A stretch of DNA of 7,489 nucleotides from an uncultured bacterium (lineage in GTDB: Bacteria; Patescibacteriota; Minisyncoccia; Phycocordibacterales; UBA9973), in NCBI GenBank assembly GCA_903907175.1, contig CAIVNB010000085.1:1-7489 (forward strand). Reading direction: 5' to 3'. This document shows, in pieces, positions 4,914 to 7,489 of this stretch (position 1 is its first letter; every line of letters begins with the position of its first letter). The position numbers and the translations under genes were made by a program. Below the pieces are notes generated by a model that did no database searches, was not told the origin of the DNA, and worked only from the letters and a program-made list of their open reading frames with translations.

Positions 4914-5413
4914 CTAGACAAGAAGTCTTTTTGTTCAAAAGGAATAACTGAATCTTTATTAATTTGGTTATTTTTTTCGTCCCATCCAAATACTATAATT
5001 TTTTTATCCTTTCCGTAATCAAGAACCCTATTTTTAATTGTGTCGTCAAGCAAAAGAATACTGACTTCATTTGATACAGCATTTAAAGACGTTAGAAAAG
5101 CCATATAAGCACCAGTTAATCGAGCATAACAATTTATCTCTCCAATTTCTTTTAGGCTCAGCGCTGATGTTGACCTATTTAAAATGATTAATTCAAGTTT
5201 ATTAGATGCCTTATTTCTAAGAACTGCGAAAATATCGGGTTTGAATTCCCAAGATGAGTAATTTGGAATTTGTTTTATATATTGATTATTAATTTTAGAT
5301 AGACTCGATTGAGGTATTACAACTTCTAAAATTTCATGCGTTGAAGACAGTTTCTTTTTTAGAAAATTATTTAACCATTCCTTCAATATTTTTGTAAATT
5401 TATTTTTATCCAT
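4910..5413 (-). CDS. Small nuclease partner with degenerate PD-(D/E)XK domain
   Basis: The protein has 167 residues. Residues about 57-110 resemble the C-terminal nuclease domain of the 540-residue protein encoded just upstream: FKPDIFAVL (57-65) against RPDVVGFLE, and SLKEIGEINCYARLTGAYMA (86-105) against the LKSLGQLIGY segment. The Asp of the PD motif (D60) is kept. The strand that should carry ExK reads LIILNRS (75-81), so the catalytic Glu and Lys are missing. It is therefore likely inactive or structural, perhaps a second subunit that completes a heterodimer. It starts six bases after the stop of the large subunit with no Shine-Dalgarno sequence, which suggests translational coupling. 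An independent PD-(D/E)XK-like protein with an unrecognised active site is the alternative. Confidence 0.8.
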   Translation of the reverse strand: MDKNKFTKILKEWLNNFLKKKLSSTHEILEVVIPQSSLSKINNQYIKQIPNYSSWEFKPDIFAVLRNKASNKLELIILNRSTSALSLKEIGEINCYARLTGAYMAFLTSLNAVSNEVSILLLDDTIKNRVLDYGKDKKIIVFGWDEKNNQINKDSVIPFEQKDFLSS

Positions 5414-5419
5414 AATTTT

Positions 5420-7042
5420 TTATATTGTAATAAAGTTAACTCTACCTTTATTAAGTGTCGCCAGTTGTATTTTTCTATTAAGTCCATAAGTCAACATATC
5501 AGGTCTAGCCTTGAGTATTTTTATTAGTGATAGTGAAGGAGCCTTTGTTGAAATTAGAATAGCTTCTAATGGGCGAGCAACAAGGCAATACCCAATTAAT
5601 TGCCCAAGTGATTTTAAATCTAAAGATGTAATTTTTGCCTCAATAAAACCCACAGCTTTTTGCTTTTCAAGAAATCCAACAACATCTGGACGAATGCGAT
5701 ATTTATCACAATAATCAAAAACTTCTAAAAGATCACGGTTTTTATTTTTTAAGAAAAGATTTAAGTTTCCTGCAGATGTATCAAATGTGTACACTTTCTC
5801 TTTGTATTTCTTAGAAAGATAGTTTGCAAAAAAGACAGTGAGCGGTTGATACATAGCTTTTTCTGCAAGTTCTTTTTCACTCCTTAGTTTTATTTTAGAT
5901 TCCTTTTTTATAGGCTTTGCTCTTTCTGCTTCAGCTGTAAGTTTATTTCTTATAACATTAAATTCCTTTTCAATAATTCTAGGACTTATATTGGATTCAA
6001 GATCTCCGGTTAGTGGAAAACACTCTGGTCTTTTAGCCTTGCTTTGTAATTTTCTGAGGTATTTACAGCCAAATGCTAAGTTAATTTGCCAAAATGCATC
6101 AAAATGTCTACGACCAGCTTCTGGAATACGAAGATCATTTTCGCCAGGGTGATAGGCCTTAATTTTTCCTTTGGTGATTTTTGATGGTGGGAACCAATCT
6201 TCCTTATCCTTGAAAACAGTTTTTACATTATGTTTTATTAACTCTTGAAATAATGCTTGTTTTGAACTAATGCGAAATTTAAACTCTTGATAGTACTCTG
6301 GGAAAAATTTTATCTGGTGTTCACGACTCCAACTTGTTGGTCGTGTATTGTAAAAATCAGTCAGATTGCCATCACGAATATTTGGATGACCCCAGTCAAT
6401 CGTATGTATTGGGAGAGAAAATTCTGATCTTAAAAAGTTATCTATTTCTACAGGTAAATACCAGTTACGCACTATTTGAAAATATACTCTCATGCGTCCA
6501 TATCCATTTTTTCCCTCACGATTAAACCATCCACCAGGTGAAGCAAATCCAGATGTATCTAAAAGTCCATTTATAAATTCAATTTTGGAATTTTTGTTTG
6601 TAGAATATATGGATTTTGGAATATGAAATTGGTCAAAATTTGTTTCGGAAGAAAAATTTTTACATATTTTATTAAATAAACTAATTTTATTTTTAAAATC
6701 TAACACAAGAATGGTCATTGATTTGTTTCCCGTAATCTCAAAATGGGCAGGTATTTTTGATTTAAGTAATGGTATAATTTCTTTTTTCAACGACTCAATA
6801 GTTGATTTTGGTTGATTATAAATTTTTCTTACAGAAGGACTTACTCTATGACCACACTCTGGATTTTTACATTTCAAACCACTTCCATTATCTGTAGCAA
6901 ACCACCCACAAATTTGGCAGTAGGCAATACCTTTTGCGAATTCATTAGCATGTGAAAATTCTATAGCAATTGATTTGCTATCATAAAAAATATGGCCTCT
7001 TCCCGTAATAAGCCCTAATAAATAAGCAACTTGTTTAGTCAT
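5420..7042 (-). CDS. Putative restriction endonuclease: LAGLIDADG-like plus PD-(D/E)XK
   Basis: The protein has 540 residues. Residues 8-16 (LLGLITGRG) and 157-165 (INGLLDTSG) align with the LAGLIDADG helix and are followed by strand-rich segments such as SIAIEFSHANEFAKGI and RMRVYFQIVRN, as in a two-repeat homing endonuclease. The positions that hold catalytic acids in active enzymes are R15 and S164. Between the repeats is a zinc-ribbon-like set, C42, C45, C58 and C63. Residues about 230-440 are of unknown fold, with a basic stretch near 377-390. The C-terminus has an intact PD-(D/E)XK site: P452-D453, E468-A469-K470 and Q481. The inferred role is to recognise DNA through the LAGLIDADG scaffold and cut it with the C-terminal domain. 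It lies between an XRE regulator and a small partner gene, facing two methyltransferases, which fits a type II-like restriction system. A homing-type nuclease is the alternative. Confidence 0.87.
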   Translation of the reverse strand: MTKQVAYLLGLITGRGHIFYDSKSIAIEFSHANEFAKGIAYCQICGWFATDNGSGLKCKNPECGHRVSPSVRKIYNQPKSTIESLKKEIIPLLKSKIPAHFEITGNKSMTILVLDFKNKISLFNKICKNFSSETNFDQFHIPKSIYSTNKNSKIEFINGLLDTSGFASPGGWFNREGKNGYGRMRVYFQIVRNWYLPVEIDNFLRSEFSLPIHTIDWGHPNIRDGNLTDFYNTRPTSWSREHQIKFFPEYYQEFKFRISSKQALFQELIKHNVKTVFKDKEDWFPPSKITKGKIKAYHPGENDLRIPEAGRRHFDAFWQINLAFGCKYLRKLQSKAKRPECFPLTGDLESNISPRIIEKEFNVIRNKLTAEAERAKPIKKESKIKLRSEKELAEKAMYQPLTVFFANYLSKKYKEKVYTFDTSAGNLNLFLKNKNRDLLEVFDYCDKYRIRPDVVGFLEKQKAVGFIEAKITSLDLKSLGQLIGYCLVARPLEAILISTKAPSLSLIKILKARPDMLTYGLNRKIQLATLNKGRVNFITI

Positions 7043-7059
7043 ATATTTTCAAAACTTCA

Positions 7060-7281
7060 TCAATCCAAAAAATGGTTAATTGTTTTTTTGTAAATTGCTG
7101 CAAATTTTTTTATTTCCGCTACATCAAGTCGTCTTTCCCCAGACTCAATTTTTGAAATATAGGATTGTGGCTTACCGAGCTTATCGGCTACGACTTGCTG
7201 TGCAAGCCCCGCCTCAATACGTCCTTTTTTCAGGCGTTTTATAATTTCCTTATACTCTTGTGTATAAACTGACTTGCTCAT
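7060..7281 (-). CDS. XRE-family helix-turn-helix, likely R-M controller protein
   Basis: The protein has 73 residues, nearly all of it one lambda-Cro/XRE helix-turn-helix (about 11-70). The core runs from RIEAGLAQQVVADKLG (21-36) through PQSYISKIESGERRL (38-52), with the recognition helix at 38-48. It is the first gene of a leftward operon, 17 bases ahead of the large endonuclease. Controller (C) proteins of type II restriction systems have this size, position and fold, and delay nuclease expression until the host DNA is methylated. A palindrome 28 bases upstream of its start is a plausible autoregulatory operator. No Shine-Dalgarno sequence is properly spaced, and a -10 lies 7-9 bases before the ATG. 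A general antitoxin-like repressor is the alternative. Confidence 0.88.
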   Translation of the reverse strand: MSKSVYTQEYKEIIKRLKKGRIEAGLAQQVVADKLGKPQSYISKIESGERRLDVAEIKKFAAIYKKTINHFLD

Positions 7282-7288
7282 AGTTGTA

Positions 7289-7318
7289 ATAATATATCCT
7301 TTTATGGTATAATCCCAA
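7289..7318 (-). promoter_or_regulatory. Promoter of the XRE-nuclease operon
   Basis: On the minus strand TTGGGA (7318-7313) lies 18 bases from TATTAT (7294-7289), or 16 bases from the overlapping TATATT (7296-7291). Either -10 lies 7-9 bases from the ATG at 7281, predicting a leader of only a few bases. The -35 box lies in the operator palindrome. Confidence 0.5.
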
Positions 7319-7329
7319 AATAGGATTAT
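7309..7329. promoter_or_regulatory. Candidate XRE operator palindrome
   Basis: ATAATCC (7309-7315) and GGATTAT (7323-7329) are perfect 7-bp inverted arms around 7 bases. The 21-bp size and overlap with the -35 box suit a dimeric helix-turn-helix repressor or controller acting on its own operon. The right arm also takes part in the hairpin at 7320-7342. Confidence 0.55.
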
Positions 7330-7353
7330 TCAATATTCCTATCCCTCACCCCA
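7320..7353 (+). repeat. Hairpin plus CTCACCCCA motif next to the right repeat
   Basis: ATAGGATTAT (7320-7329) pairs with ATATTCCTAT (7333-7342) apart from one T-T mismatch, around the loop TCA. Two bases later CTCACCCCA begins (7345-7353), running into the terminal repeat. This is the same hairpin-then-motif order seen at 43-78, 438-466 and 622-649, although this stem is AT-rich. Confidence 0.55.
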
Positions 7354-7489
7354 TCGCCCATACCAAATTCAAAAAATCTTCCCGCCAAACTAAAATAGAA
7401 TGGAATTGCGATGGGGTGAGGGCAGACGACGAGACTTGTCTCGTCGTGGCGGAGTTCATTGAGTTACCACATTAGTCGAGCGTAGTAAT
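7349..7489. repeat. Right terminal inverted repeat, 141 bp
   Basis: This is the exact inverted partner of bases 1-141. On its inner edge the sequence CCCTCACCCCATCGC (7343-7357) is repeated in inverted orientation at 7408-7422. That gives this end a 15-bp stem around a 50-nt loop, longer than the 9-bp version at the left end, because six bases of the arm lie outside the shared 141 bp. Confidence 0.97.

Noticed and set aside
5406..5414. Third DnaA box (TTATCCATA)
   Set aside because: It has one mismatch, is isolated, and is simply the start codons (Met-Asp-Lys) of the small nuclease-partner gene.
251..6386. GGATG/CATCC, the FokI site, as the target of the FokI-like methyltransferase
   Set aside because: The motif occurs many times with no sign of avoidance, and family resemblance does not predict the site.
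5511..6525. Two short rightward open frames inside the large nuclease gene
   Set aside because: They are antisense to a 540-codon frame with clear domains.

Overview
The window looks like a bacterial accessory segment, probably from an AT-rich, uncultured lineage. The bacterial assignment rests on a complete LexA repressor, sigma70-type -10 boxes and perfect DnaA boxes. A Patescibacteria (CPR) host is my best guess, from the low GC of most of the window (about 27-30% in sampled lines), the near absence of Shine-Dalgarno sequences, and a winged-helix protein (676-1224) of a type I associate with those genomes. That is recollection, not a search. Stop usage fits the standard bacterial code.

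Layout. The first and last 141 bases are perfect inverted copies of each other. Positions 142-675 hold no credible gene. They form a GC-rich island (about 60% in 241-480) packed with hairpins, and a roughly 30-bp imperfect long-range inverted repeat (256-288 with 556-600) encloses four of them. Next come three leftward genes: a disordered-tail winged-helix protein (676-1224), a HEPN-like protein (1248-1988) and a GIY-YIG nuclease (1991-2347). A 76-bp divergent intergenic region with two perfect DnaA boxes and short direct repeats separates them from rightward lexA (2424-3047). Two rightward DNA methyltransferases follow (3086-4105, 4107-4913). They converge, with stop codons overlapping in one TTAA, on a leftward operon: an XRE regulator (7281-7060), a 540-residue putative restriction endonuclease (7042-5420) and a small companion (5413-4910).

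How the genes may work together. The right two thirds read as a type II-like restriction-modification system with an asymmetric target: two different methyltransferases, a controller-like regulator and a two-gene nuclease. The large nuclease is the most unusual item. It carries two LAGLIDADG helices whose catalytic positions are Arg and Ser instead of acidic residues, a zinc-ribbon insert, and an intact C-terminal PD-(D/E)XK site, which suggests a homing-endonuclease fold reused for DNA recognition. Its partner resembles only the C-terminal domain and has lost the ExK residues. The left GIY-YIG/HEPN pair is a second candidate nuclease or defence module and shares a divergent control region with lexA.

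Mobility is unresolved. No transposase, integrase, relaxase or replication initiator is visible. The repeats could be the ends of a linear or transposable element. However, 141 is also the largest default k-mer of a widely used metagenome assembler, so the window edges may be assembly breakpoints inside a longer inverted repeat.
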